Assembly (NCBI GenBank): GCA_933228675.1
Contig: OW121745.1
Location: 1 to 64,000 of the forward strand
Direction of reading: 5' to 3'
From: Stomorhina lunata
Lineage: Eukaryota > Arthropoda > Insecta > Diptera > Rhiniidae
Length of the DNA stretch: 64,000 bases
This document shows, piece after piece, positions 22,853-34,742 of the stretch. The notes under the pieces were generated by a model, which was not told where the DNA came from, ran no database searches, and saw only the letters and a list, made by a program, of their open reading frames with translations. Every line of letters begins with the position of its first letter. Positions within the stretch are counted from its first letter, which is position 1. The translations under genes were made by a program, and so were the position numbers.

Positions 22853-25209
22853 CCAGTGCGAGTCGTTCAAGAAACATCTGGAAAAACGAAAACACCCAGT
22901 TTTGATGGCAGTCTACCGTTTAATGTCTTTAAGTTCCCGTTTGAAACAGTAGCCGAGAGGAACCTATGGGACAACGACCAGAAAGCTCTGGAACTAATTT
23001 TGGCTCTAGAAGGCAATGCTGCGGAAGTCCTAGAAAGTGTGCCGTTAAGCTGTAGCAAGAACTTTGATGACATCATGTCTGCTCTTCAGCGTAAGTACGG
23101 TAGCGTACACAAGAAGGAAATTTAGCGTCTGGAACTTCGCGGCAGAGTCCAGAAACCAAACGAAAGATTACAGGACTTTGCCTTGGATATTGAACGTTTG
23201 GTGGAGCAAATTTATCCTGGAGAAAATCAGACTTTCTTGGACCAGTTCAAGATTGAAGCATTTGTGCATGGTATACGAGATCCTGATATTAAATTTGCGG
23301 TGTGTGCCACACGAAAATCAACATTTGCCGAAACTGTGTCATTTGCATTGACCCAAGAAACAGCGAAAATCATTGCTATGCCACAAATATGCAGGTTGCA
23401 AGGTGTCGACGTAGTTGCTAACAACCAAACCAGTATGGAGCAACTGATAGAGAAAATGAGTCGAGTAATAGTTGAGAAATTGATTAAAGTAATAGATGAG
23501 AAATTGAGCAAGCCGAAATCCAAGTGTTACAACTGCGGTAAGGAAGGTCATTTCCAGCGAAATTGCAGGGCACCGTTAAGACAATCGAGATCTGCTTCAT
23601 CAGTCGAAGGCAGCCAGCAGGAGAAGTCCTGCAATACCAGAAGAGTTCCTGTAAGAGTTAAAAACTTATCCTGCCATGAAAAAGTGAGCAAATCTGATTT
23701 GGAAATTGGTCAATGCGCAACCCCTAAAGCGATAACTAACTGCGAGACAAAGTCAGAGGCTGTTAAGATGTCCAGCAAAGAACAACAAGTGGCGAAGAAC
23801 GTAGAGAGTAAGCATTGCGCCAAGACCAAAGTAAAGGGGTGCGTAGTTAATGTTCGGCAAATGCGTGTAGAATCCAGTGAAGATTGGTCTGTAGTGCAGA
23901 GGAACGATCCAGTACTGGGGAAAATAATGAAAGCCAAAGAAGAAGATAAGAGGCCAACCCGTAACGAGATATCGCAGGAAAGTCCACTGATGAAGTCATA
24001 TTGGGCTCTCTGGGATAGTCTGAAGATAATAGACGGTTGCTTATATCGCACTTGGGAGAGCGCCGATGGAAAGACAGTGCAAAATTTGATCGTGGTGCCA
24101 TCCTCTAAAATAAAGGAAGTGCTAAAGGAGTTTCATGATGGCCCTAGTGGAGGTCACCTAGGTGTAACAAAGACTTTAGAAAAACTGAAGCAGCGGTTAT
24201 ACTGGGTGGGGTGTCCTCAGAGTGTGACTGACTGGATTGCTAATTGTCCAAATTGTATCGCAGCCAAGGGTCCAGTCCGAAGAAGTCGTGGCCAGCTACA
24301 GCAGTACAATTCTGGTGCCCCATTTGAGCGGATAGCTATGGATGTGGCAGGTCCTTTCCCTGTAAGCGAGGCTGGTAATCGTTATGTGCTAGTGGTGATG
24401 GACTATTTTACCAAATGGCCGGAGTACACCTCCGTGCAGTACCTAACCAAGAAGCTAAAACAGTGATAGACGTCTTTGTGAACAACTAGATATGCCGCTA
24501 TGGAGTTCCACTAGAGCTACACTCAGATCAAGGCAGAAATTTTGAATCCGCGGTGTTCAGGGAAATGTGCGAGTTGTATGGTATAAGAAAAACGCGAACT
24601 ACCCCTCTACATCCATAGTCTGACGGTATGGTTGAAAGGTTTAACCGTACGCTGGAATAGTACCTAAGGAAGGTGGTCAGCACTCATCAGAGGGACTGGG
24701 ATCAACACATACAAAAATTTCTGCTGGCATATCGAACAGCCGCTCACGACTACACGTCCAAGACCCCTGCCAAAGTCGTTTTTGGAACCGAGCTGCGATT
24801 ACCCGCAGACTTGCAATTTGGTACTAAGCCGATAACAAATACTGAGGATCGTGGTCACATCTCCTCCCAAGAGCAATAAAACCTTAATGAACTGCAAGAA
24901 TTCGTCCGTAGCAAAATTAGAATGGTCAGCGACAAGATGAAGGCCAGATACGATCGAGCAGCCAATTCCCAGGGCTTTAATGAAGGTCAGTTGGTACTCT
25001 TATACAACCCACAGCGGAGAAAAGTATTATCTCCCAAACTACAAACTCATTGGGACGGCCCGTACAAGGTTGTTAAAAGGATAAATGATGTGGTATATCG
25101 AATACAAAAAGATAAGAGTCCAAGGTCCAAAATGAAGGTCGTATACCTCGAAAAATTGGCCGCCTACGGAAGAACGGAGACTGTGCCTATTCGGGACGAA
25201 CAGGCTTAA
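22853..25209 (+). pseudogene. Ty3/Gypsy gag-integrase body lacking protease/RT, right arm
   Basis: One frame runs 22856-24466 with a single TAG at 23123-23125. It encodes capsid-like gag, a CCHC knuckle CYNCGKEGHFQRNC (about 23525), a basic linker, then the integrase zinc domain (His at about 24134, HDGPSGGHLG; Cys pair CPNCIAAKG at about 24250) and the start of the catalytic core (MDVAGPFP, about 24340). Further integrase follows with frame changes and stops: HSDQGRNFE (about 24520), MVERFNRTLE (about 24630) and GPY/F module HWDGPYKV (about 25050). In this family gag and integrase are normally separated by protease, RT and RNase H (roughly 2.5 kb). Those are deleted here and the remaining parts are joined in frame. 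A polypurine tract and the 3' LTR follow. Confidence 0.9.
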
Positions 25210-25220
25210 GAGGGGGGCAG

Positions 25221-25805
25221 TGTGACGAATTTTAAACTTATCCGTCCCATTGTGCAAAGTTCACTGCTTATAATTCTTCCCCTCGCTTTCTAGATGTTTC
25301 TGTTGGTGTTGTTGTTATTCTGTTTATGTCAATTCGCAGAGCAACATGTTTCTCTTATATACAGTAAAGAGCATAGCAACATGCTTCTCTTTTATCTACA
25401 TTCTCTCTCTCTCTCTCTGTTACTGTTAACTTCAGATAATCTTTTTGTACAACGTATTTGTGAGTGTGTTCTTGATCATGTTAGTGTAATCAACTACAGC
25501 TGCTCTTTGTTTACGTCTGCAGAAATTGCTAGAAATTCTCTTCTCTACTATATAAGGCCGATGGGCGAGTATTGTGGGAACAGTTTTAATTAAGACGCGT
25601 ATAAAGAGAATAGTGTGACTAATAGTATTTGTAAAGCAGTTTTGTGAAGTTTGTTTACAGTATTTGTGAAAGTGTGTTTTAAGTGATTAACTCTAAAGTT
25701 AATAAAAGTATTGCTTTGTAAAACTACATACTACAAGTGTTTTAATTTGATTACGGTTGTTTGCAAATCGAATTCCTTCCACGTTTTTAAAGGAAAAACG
25801 TAACA
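25221..25805 (+). mobile_element. Gypsy 3' LTR, right arm (585 bp)
   Basis: Starts TGTGACGAATTTT directly after AAGAGGGGGGCAG and ends ACGTAACA, followed by ATAT. It lacks 44 bp (between about 25480 and 25490) that the left-arm LTR and the solo LTR at 45140 share. It points outward, into the antisense side of the pogo-like pseudogene. Confidence 0.9.
25549..25557 (+). promoter_or_regulatory. LTR TATA box
   Basis: TATATAAGG within the LTR, about 330 bp from its start. It is conserved in the left-arm LTR (17884-17892, minus) and the solo LTR. A polyadenylation signal AATAAA follows at 25701-25706, giving the expected U3-R order. Confidence 0.6.
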
Positions 25806-25825
25806 ATATTTACATAGCTACATAA

Positions 25826-27294
25826 TTATTCTTCGCTACTTGATAACAAGCGCAATTGTTTGCGACGAACTGGACTAAAATTGGTATCATCACTGAAGAT
25901 TTCCATCAAATTACCCAATGGCGACTTTCGTCCGGTAATAGAGTTTTGAACTGTCGGACTACTTTCCGAAAGGTCTTGCGCCGTCGATTTTTTTATTAAA
26001 AAATCTTTTATAGAAAGTTGAACTTTTGGTTTTTTAAATTCTTTATACAACTCTTTATACCCAGCAATACAATTATTAATATCTCGTTCGAATTTCAGGG
26101 CACGTTCCATATTAGGATCATTTTTTAAGAAATATTAAACTAGCAGTTAGTTGGCATATTTCGGTCTCTTCGTCGTTATCGCTAACATGGTTCTCAGATT
26201 TTCCATCATCTAGAGGTTTATCTATCATTAATTCGTCGACATCTTCAATTTGTAGGTCCTCAAATCCTTCTCCTCCGATTTTGTGTGCCAAGGCTATAAT
26301 TTCAGAAGTCTCCATCGATGCTTGCGGCACTGAGGTACCACTCTTGACGCATTCGAATTTAATGTTGATACCCTTAATTTTTCTTTGGCCATTGAAGCAT
26401 ATGCAATGCAATCCAAAATAGAATATATTTTCCATGCATCAACGATCGTAAGGTTGTCCTGCTTTACTGCATCTAAAATATGTTGGAATGCTCGTTGAAT
26501 ATAATAAAGCTAAAATGTAGCAATTATACCCTGATCTAATGGTTGAATCAAGGAAGTAGTATTAGGTGGAAAAAATATTACTTGAACATTTGGATGCTCT
26601 AAAACGGGATGACTTGGCGCATTATCTATAAACAAAAGCACTTTAAAATCAAGACATTTCTGTTCCATATATATTTTAACTTCAGGAACAAAGCATTCTT
26701 CAAACCATTCCGTGAATATACCTGCTGTCATCCAGGCCTTTTTATTCGCCCTCCAATGAACCGGCAACTCTTTAATGTTTTTTTCTCTCAATGCACGTGG
26801 CCTTAATGATCGGTTAATTAAAAGAGGCTTTAAAATTTTGTTACCAGAAGCGTTGCTACACAATAAAAATGTTACCCGACTTTAAAACCACTAGCAGTAT
26901 TTTCGGATTTTGCTATAAAAGTTCTGGAAGGCATTTTTTTCCAGAACAAACCCGGTTCATCGGCATTGAAAATTTGGTCGGGGACATAGCCCCCATCTTA
27001 AATTACTTTGGCTATTTCTGCTGGAAAGATTTTAGCTGCCTTTTCATCTGCTGATGCGATTTCTCCTTTAATTTTTAAATTATGAAATGCGTTTCTTTTA
27101 AGAAATCCTGTCAGCCATTCATCACTAGCAGTAAACTCCTTTCTCCTACCTTGACGACTTGTTGATGGCTCCGATATCTGCAGTTGCTTATAAATTCGCA
27201 GTGACTTCTGCGAATGCAATAATATCGGGTTTTTCAAGAGGGACACTACAAATGTACAGTGACAGCAGACGACGCAAAATTTCTTCTTTGACAT
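25826..27294 (-). pseudogene. pogo/Tigger-like (CENP-B/DDE_1) transposase pseudogene, right arm
   Basis: Mirror of 16162-17615. This copy retains the uninterrupted second catalytic segment LLFIDNAPSHP (frame 26510-26863), and also [10 protein letters not shown] and PPNTTSLIQPLDQG. The N-terminal helix-turn-helix frame is 26998-27294. The C-terminal acidic frames are 25826-26110 and 26118-26435. It has the same shared stops as the left copy, so it was already dead before the arms duplicated. Confidence 0.85.
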
Positions 27295-27359
27295 TTCTCT
27301 TCAGTAAGGTTTTTCGTGATGGAAAGATAGACGAGCCAACAACCAGTCGAAATTATTAA

Positions 27360-30270
27360 AATTTACCACCGAAATTCAGAGTCAGTGGCCTCAGCGTTAA
27401 GAGCTTTTAAATATTTTTAAATCTTTTAAATCTTTAAGACTTTTAAAACTTTATCTTTTTAATTTTTTGATTAGTTGCTTATGTGGAGATTTTATTCAAA
27501 AAAGTACGTTTTCATTTTTTCAAATTAATGGGAAATTGAGAATTGGTAATATCTACCCATTAAAAATCGGAAATTGCAATGAATTTATTCTCTGTCAAGG
27601 CCCTTCCCACCACAAAATAATACCTAAAAAATGTCGTGGAACTGTAAGATAAAATGATTTTTGATACAAATAAGAACGTTTTGGTAAAAAAAAGAACATA
27701 CACGTTTTGAAAAAATAAAAAAGTTGTTTTGATGTGCAATGTTTAAAAATTGTTATTGTTAGGGACATCTAAATATAAAAGTAGTAAAAATAAATGCATT
27801 TTATTAAATTTAGTTAATATTTAACAAATTTTCTTATGAAGTTATTTTCTCTTAGAAGAAAAAATAAAATAATTTTTTTTTTGACAAAATAACTTCTTTT
27901 AGAGTAGTGTTTTGTTTAGTCTTTAATACATGTATTTAAATTTCTTAATGTTTTCATTATTTAAAGCCAATACTTTGCAACTAAAATTATGTAATAACAT
28001 TTTTATAAATCGTTGGCCTAAAATGGATTATTTATTCGCGATTTATTTATTCACTTTTTTGTTTGGCTTATCTACATAAACAATTTTTTTCGAAGACAAA
28101 ATGGTTTATCTATATAGCTTTTTTCTAAATAATCATAATCACGTTGTAAACTAAAAAAAATCTTTAAAAAGGTAAAATTGTTAAAATTTTTTTACTTTTC
28201 TGACGAGTGGTAATACGCTTAATTTAAATGTGTTTTCAAAATTCTTCTACCTTCACATTGGTCAACAGAAAATGTGAAAAATGTAGTGTGTCTAGTCATC
28301 TTCACTACGCAAAAACCTCCAAAAATACATTCTATAACTCTTAACAATAACTTTTATAAACTTTTTTAAGAAATGCACTTTTTCAAAAAATAAATTATTA
28401 CTAATAAAATGTAATAAACGTCGTATAAAGTACAATTTAAATAAGTACATAAAAAGATCCTAAATCATGACGGATCTTAAATCAAAATGGTTTATCTACA
28501 CATTAAAATTCTTTTTTGATCTACCATAAAATCGCTAAAACTGTTTTTTATTTAATAGTTTTTATTTCAGGAAATGAGAAAGAGTCTACCAATCATATTG
28601 TAAAATATCACTTTGTTTAAAACTCACTAATAGGAGAATTAAAGAGTTTTTGCTTCTCCTGAAAAATTAGTCTTTTGCAGATAAACCATTTTAGATACGA
28701 CGAAATGCTTTTCATGGGGAATTTGTATTCACAATCAACTAGATTACGGTCGATTGTGTCGACCGCAGGATACACTAGTAAAAATTAATGATTGTCAGTA
28801 TGTTCTTTATAGAATATTAAACTATGCATTTGATTATGTAATGATCTTTAGCAATGTTGTTCAGCCAACAAAGGTTTATAAATTGATGTGACCAGTTTCC
28901 GACAGGTGGCGCCAATAAAAATGACTCCAAATGAATTAAATCGTAAACTTGATCGTATAATAATTTTTGGTAAAGCTGTTGCGCATGAGCCGACGAATGT
29001 TTCAAAGTTTTTATGATAAATTTCCGATAGATAGCGCCACTCAAATTAAGATATGCTTTGTAAAAGCTCTAGGGGAGTAGATTTATATGCAGTTGTTCAC
29101 AGCAAAAATTTGACAGCTGGTGGAATATAAAAAGTAAAAGTAAAGTGTGATATGAGTCATAGGACTTTGAAGCTCTGTATTGGCCATTCCAGACAGACCT
29201 AAATAGGGTTGCGGTATGCTGGGTGAAAGCTCTAGAGGAGTAGATTTTAAAACTGTACTCAGTTGTTTCTCAGAAAAAATTTAACAGGAATTTAGCAAAA
29301 AGTGATATGAAGTCATGAGGACTTTGTCACTCGTTGTAAGTGTGAATTTGTTTTAATGCTATTAATTTTAATGTTTTTGGTTTGTTTGTTTGTTTTTGAA
29401 TATTTTAGTTTTAAAACCCTGATGACCCTAGGGTTAGCAAAATACAACATTGATGTAGACGTTCTCACTAATACGTAAAAACTCCATTATAAATTATTTT
29501 AAGTAAATTGAAAAACAATTGTTTTTTGCTTGAAATTGTTAAAGAAGGTCCGTTTTTAAAACGATTTTATAAACAATTAATTGGCGTTTATTACTAATTT
29601 ATTTAATATAACTGAAACCAGTAGAAACACACTTGTTTCAATTGTTTAGAGAAAAAATGTCATTATAAACTCATTTTCTTTTTAATGAATATTTGAGTGA
29701 TGCAAATTAACATGAGAAAAGAAGAAAACCCAATTTATGTGAACAAAAAATTAGGGATTGGCAGTTCGAAATATGAGAACAGCAGAAAAAGTTGAAGAAT
29801 CCAATTTACTACTGCCTTGAGAGCAGTACAAATTAAAGATGAAGCTAACATATGATTAGGGTGTTTACTCGAGTTATGTTTGCTCGATTAATCGGAAAAA
29901 TTAAATCGATTAATAGCTCGAGTGAAATAAAATGGCTAATTTCAAATAAAGACTTATTTGAGTAATTTTCCGCGAGTAATCGAGTTACTCGAGTAAAATT
30001 ATTTCAATAATTTTGTAAGTATTTTTTTTTAAATAAAACGACTAAAATTTGTCTTAAAGTATTTCTAAACTGTTCTGTTTGTAAAAAAAACGCTGGTCAA
30101 ATGGAGAGCTAAGATACTACTTGCTGTATGTTTTTTTTTTTATTACGAGTTAAGAAAAAGTTTTCTTGTTTAAAGTAAATTGTTGTTATTCCCCTGCCAC
30201 GCAAATAATGACCAACTTTATCTTGAAAGTATTTGCTGCTACTAATGATATATTCCATTTTATGCAATAA
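27360..30270. other. Non-coding spacer, right arm
   Basis: Reverse complement of 13187-16096. It carries the same diverged duplications, the AAAATGGTTTATCT motif copies, the 11-bp inverted pair, and the ACTCGAGTAA cluster at about 29858-30000. No gene seen. Confidence 0.6.
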
Positions 30271-30842
30271 CTAGCTTTAGAACCCGCTACTTCGTTAGCG
30301 GTACAATTGGGATTGACAAAGTTACAATTCAAAAGTTACAAAATTTACCAAAATAATTTTTTTACTTGTTTATCGATTCTGATATAAATTAAATTAAATA
30401 TTTATTTGTTCTTAAGATATATATAGGACAAAATATGTACCTACCCTTTACTGGTGCCGTTTTCAAAAAAGTACTAAAAACGCCTCCCTTATTTTTGCTG
30501 ATCCAATTTTGATGGCTAACCAAATTTAAATCTTGTTCTTGTCGCTTTTGACTTTGAATATTTTACAAAAATTTCCTTTTTTACCCTGAATTGAAAAAAG
30601 TACCAAACACCAGTCTCATATTTCTTCAATGCCAATCGAACAGTCCATAAATTATTATTGATGCTAACCAAATTTAAATCTTGTTCTTGTTGCTTTTGAT
30701 TTTGAATATTTTACAAAAATTTCTTTTTTTACCCTGAATTGAAAAAAAGTACCAAACACTAGTCTCATATTTCTTCAATGCCAATCGAACATTCCATAAA
30801 TTATTATTGATGTAAACATAGTTTAAAAAGAAAAAAACCATC

Positions 30843-31542
30843 GAAAGAAATTAATTTTTAGTTGAACCAAGAATTTATGTTAAGAGGTTGTGGGTTCGAA
30901 TCCGGGCTCAAGTTCATATCATTAATTTTTATATTTTTTTTTTATTTTTAATAATTTTTATGATTTTTAAATTAGATTAATAATTTTTAGGAATACTGAA
31001 AAAACTATGTGACACTTAGCAGTGTGGAATGCTGCATTTTCTGTCCTGCTACGGACTTCATCAGCACACTGTGTCACCAACTGTTAGATGCCAGTAGTTA
31101 AGATAATCTATTTAACTGAATTCTTAAGCAAAATGGAAAACGAGAATTATATTAACACTCATTTCCATTTCACCTATGACCATATGATCGATTCAGTTAG
31201 ACGAACTTATCCACCATAGTTTTTTCCTTTATGTTTTGTATTCCTATCCTTTATTAATCTACATTTACTTTGTACTTTAACCAACTGTCAGCTGGTAATG
31301 AAGACAAAGATTTTTGTTTTTGACAAGTTTTTGTTTATTCTTTTACATTAATGCAAATTTGAATTTAGTATCAACTTGAAAGAGTTAGTGAAAACATGTA
31401 AATCGCGGTGCCCATGCAATTTAATTGAAAGAAATTAATTTTTAGTTGAACCAAGAGGTTGTGGGTTTGAGTCCCGGCTCAGGTTCATATCATAAATTTT
31501 TATATATGAACCTGAGCCAGGATTTGAACCCACAACCTCTTT
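30843..31542 (-). mobile_element. Hammerhead-bearing retroposon-like element (right arm)
   Basis: Inverted copy of 11911-12613 with a 3-nt length difference in a poly-A run. The target duplication is AAAAAACCATC/AAAAAACTATC here, with one base changed in the 30832-30842 copy. It has the same inverted head, direct-repeat tail and internal ribozyme. Confidence 0.7.
31009..31077 (-). ncRNA. Hammerhead ribozyme, type I (right arm)
   Basis: Exact reverse complement of 12376-12444: the same stems I, II and III, core CTGATGA and GAAA, and the same A-A mismatch at the base of stem II. The predicted cleavage follows the C at 31027 on the minus strand. Confidence 0.85.
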
Positions 31543-34016
31543 AAAAAACTATCTTTAAATTTTTGACCCGTTTTTGTCCTTTTTTACCCCATTAGTCGAA
31601 AAAGTACCAAAAACGTATTTGATACCATTTTGATGTTTATCGATTGTGATATAATTTTTGTTTCTATAATATTTGATTTAAACGTTATATAGTGGTCAAA
31701 AAAGTACCAAAATTTATATTTACCTCATTTACGAAAAGTACTAAAAACGTGACGTCATTTTTCTAGCAGATCTAAATCCAATTTAAATTTTGTTTCTAAC
31801 GATATTAGTTTCAGAGATATAACTTTACTAATTATTTCATTTTCTACCCTATTTTAACCCCAGAACTGTTAAATTTGCAAAAAGTACTGCATACTTGTCC
31901 CATCATTTTAGCGCTGATCTTAGACCACTTTAGTGTTTGTTTCTATCACTTTAGGTTTAGAAGATATAATGTCATCGATTTTTCCCATTTTTACCCCTTT
32001 AATTGAAAAAAGTACCAAACACTTATTTTAATTTGCATCAATCTGAATCGACATATCTCTAATTTATACCTCTGACTTCGTTAGCTTAAATGAAACTCTC
32101 CCGTTTTCACCCTTTTGAACCCCATTTATCGTAAAAGTACCAAGGACGTGTTTACAATTTTTTAATACTTATTGATTGTGGCATAAAGTGAGCCTTTATG
32201 TTTTTAAGTTCAAAAGATACGTATGGGTTAAAAAAAAGTATCAAAATAGTTTATCCTTTTAACCCTTATTAGTGTCATTTCCAAAAAAGTACAGAACACA
32301 TGTCCCCTTATTTTTCTAGTCGATTACATGATTTATCTGTTCTAGCCTGTTTTACCCATAAGCGGCCAAATTTAAAAAAATTATCGAACCCGTGTCCTTT
32401 AATTTTTAGTTCTGATCATAGACCAATTAAATTTTTGTTTCTATCACTTTTGATTTAGAAGATATTACGATACCGATTTTTTCTCGCTTTTTACTCCAAA
32501 AATGAAAAAAGAAATTAAACGCGTGTCTTATACTTCTTCAATGTAAATAGACCCGTCTGTAAATTATACTTCTGGCTTGACTTGAGAAAAGACTTTAATA
32601 TTTACCCGTTTTTACAAAAGAGCCTCATGTATAGTAAAAGTGCCAAGCACGTTCTTAATTTTTTTAGTCCTTATCAATTGTGATGTATATTGAGTATTTA
32701 TGTTTATTAGTTCAAAAAATGCGTATAGGGTTTAAAAAGTACCAAAATAGGTTTTACTCTTTTTCTCCCTTATAAGTTTCATTTCCAAAAAAGTACCAAA
32801 CTCGTGTCCCCTTTTTTTGCAAGACGATCCAAATCCAATTTCAACTTTGTTTCTAACGATGTTCATTTCGGAGATATGATGTTACTAATTTATCCATTTT
32901 CTGTTTCTGTTTAACCACTAAGCAGCACATGTCTTATACTTTTTCAATATGAATCGACCCGTCTGTAAATTTTAGTTCTGGCTTTATTGGTCAAAATGAA
33001 ATTCATAGTTAAAAAACCTACCCCTGAATATTTTCCCGTTTTTATCTTTTTTACCTCATTTATCGTAAAAGTACCAAATACGTGTCTAATAATTCTTTGT
33101 TACTTATCAATTGCGACGTTTACCGCGTCTCTATGTTTAATATTTTAAAAGATATGTATGGTTTGAAAAAAAGTACCAAAATATAGTTTTTACCCTTTTT
33201 TACCCTTATTAGTACCATATTCAAAAAAGGACCAAACACATTTCTCCTTTTTTTCAGCCGATCCGAAGCAAATTTCAACTTTGTTCCACCGCTTTGAATT
33301 TCGGAGATATGACGTTACTAATATTTCCGATTTTTGCCCTTTTTTAACCCCAAAACGGCCGATTTAAAAAAAAAGTACCGAATACATGTCCCTTTATTTA
33401 AAGTGCCGATCTAAGACCAATTTAGTTTTTGTTTCTATCACTTTTAGCTTAGAAGATATATATTTACCGATTTTTACCCCCAAAATTAAAAAAGGACCAA
33501 ACATGTATTTTATTTTTTTCAATGTCAATTGACCACCCAATAAAATATGCTTCTGGCTTCATTAGTCTAAAAGATATTCTTAGTTAAAAAGCAAAAAACC
33601 TACTCTTGAATATGTTCCCTTTTTACCCTTTCGTCCACCATGAATCGCAAAAGTACCAAATACGTGTTTAATAGTTTTTTAATGCCTATCAGTTGCGATA
33701 TAAATTGTGTTTCTATGTTTATTAGTTTAAAAAGGTATATATGGGTTCAAAAAAGTACCGAACACGTGTCCCTTAATTTTATGTGCTGATCTCAGACTAA
33801 TTTAGTTTTTGTTTCTATCATTTTGGTTTAAAAGATATATTTTTACCAATTTTTACCCCCAAAATTAATAAACGGACCAAAAATGTATTTTATTTTTTAT
33901 TATTATTTTTATTATACTTCTGGCTTCATTAGCCTAAAAGATATCCATAGCTTAAAAGCAAAAAACCAACCATTGAAAGTACCAAACACGCACTTAATAC
34001 TTCTTTAATACCTATC

Positions 34017-34742
34017 ATGAATCAAAAACAAAACTGATAGTTTCTACAGGCAGACAGACCACTAGAATTGGATCGCATGTGTCCGTTGAGAACTATAGCT
34101 TCGAGGTTGTAAAAGAATTTGTATACCTTGGTACCGCTGTGAACATCAACAACGATATAAGCTTTGAAATCAAACGTAGAATCATACTTGCCAATCGATG
34201 CTATTTTGGACTAAGCAAACAGCTAAGAAATAAAGTCCTCTCTGTAAGAACTAAAATCACGCTCTATAAAACGCTCATACTACCCGTGTTATTGTATGGT
34301 GCTGAATCATGGGCACTTGCACAGACAGATGAAGCTATCCTTGGAGTATTTGAGAGGAAAATTCTACGAAGAATCTTTGGACCAGTCTGCGTCAACAATG
34401 AGTATCGACATCGAATTAACCATGAGCTGTATGAGTTATACGCTGACATCGACATAGTAAAACGCATTAAGCAACAGCGTCTGCGTTGGCTAGGACATGT
34501 TGTGCGAATGGATGAAAATACTCCGGCAAGAAAAGTCTTCGATAATGATCCAGAGGGAACGCGTAGAAGAGGGCGTCCAAAACTTCGATGGAAAGACCAA
34601 GTAGAAGAAAATCTTTTGAAACTTGGTATACGAAATTGGAGAATATGCGCACAAGATAGAGGTGCTTGGAATTCTAAAATATGCTCGGCCTTTGACCTAA
34701 ACAGGTTGTAATTACAGGCCATTTAAATATAAAATACAAAAT
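34017..34742 (+). pseudogene. 5'-truncated LINE reverse transcriptase C-terminus (right arm)
   Basis: The frame is open from the insertion point (ESKTKLIVSTGRQ at about 34019) to 34711. It encodes the thumb and C-terminal region of an RTE-like RT (KEFVYLGTAVN, VLLYGAESWALAQ, FERKILRRIFGP, RGRPKLRW). The flanking 9-bp duplication ATACCTATC is at 34008-34016 and 34743-34751. The 3' tail is short and A+T-rich. The RT palm with YADD is missing, so it was inserted already truncated. It resembles the C-terminal part that the larger RT gene at 59171-61034 lacks. Confidence 0.87.

Noticed and set aside
23985..24010. Second CTGATGA core in the integrase region
   Set aside because: No GAAA strand or matching stems around it. 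Ordinary coding sequence.
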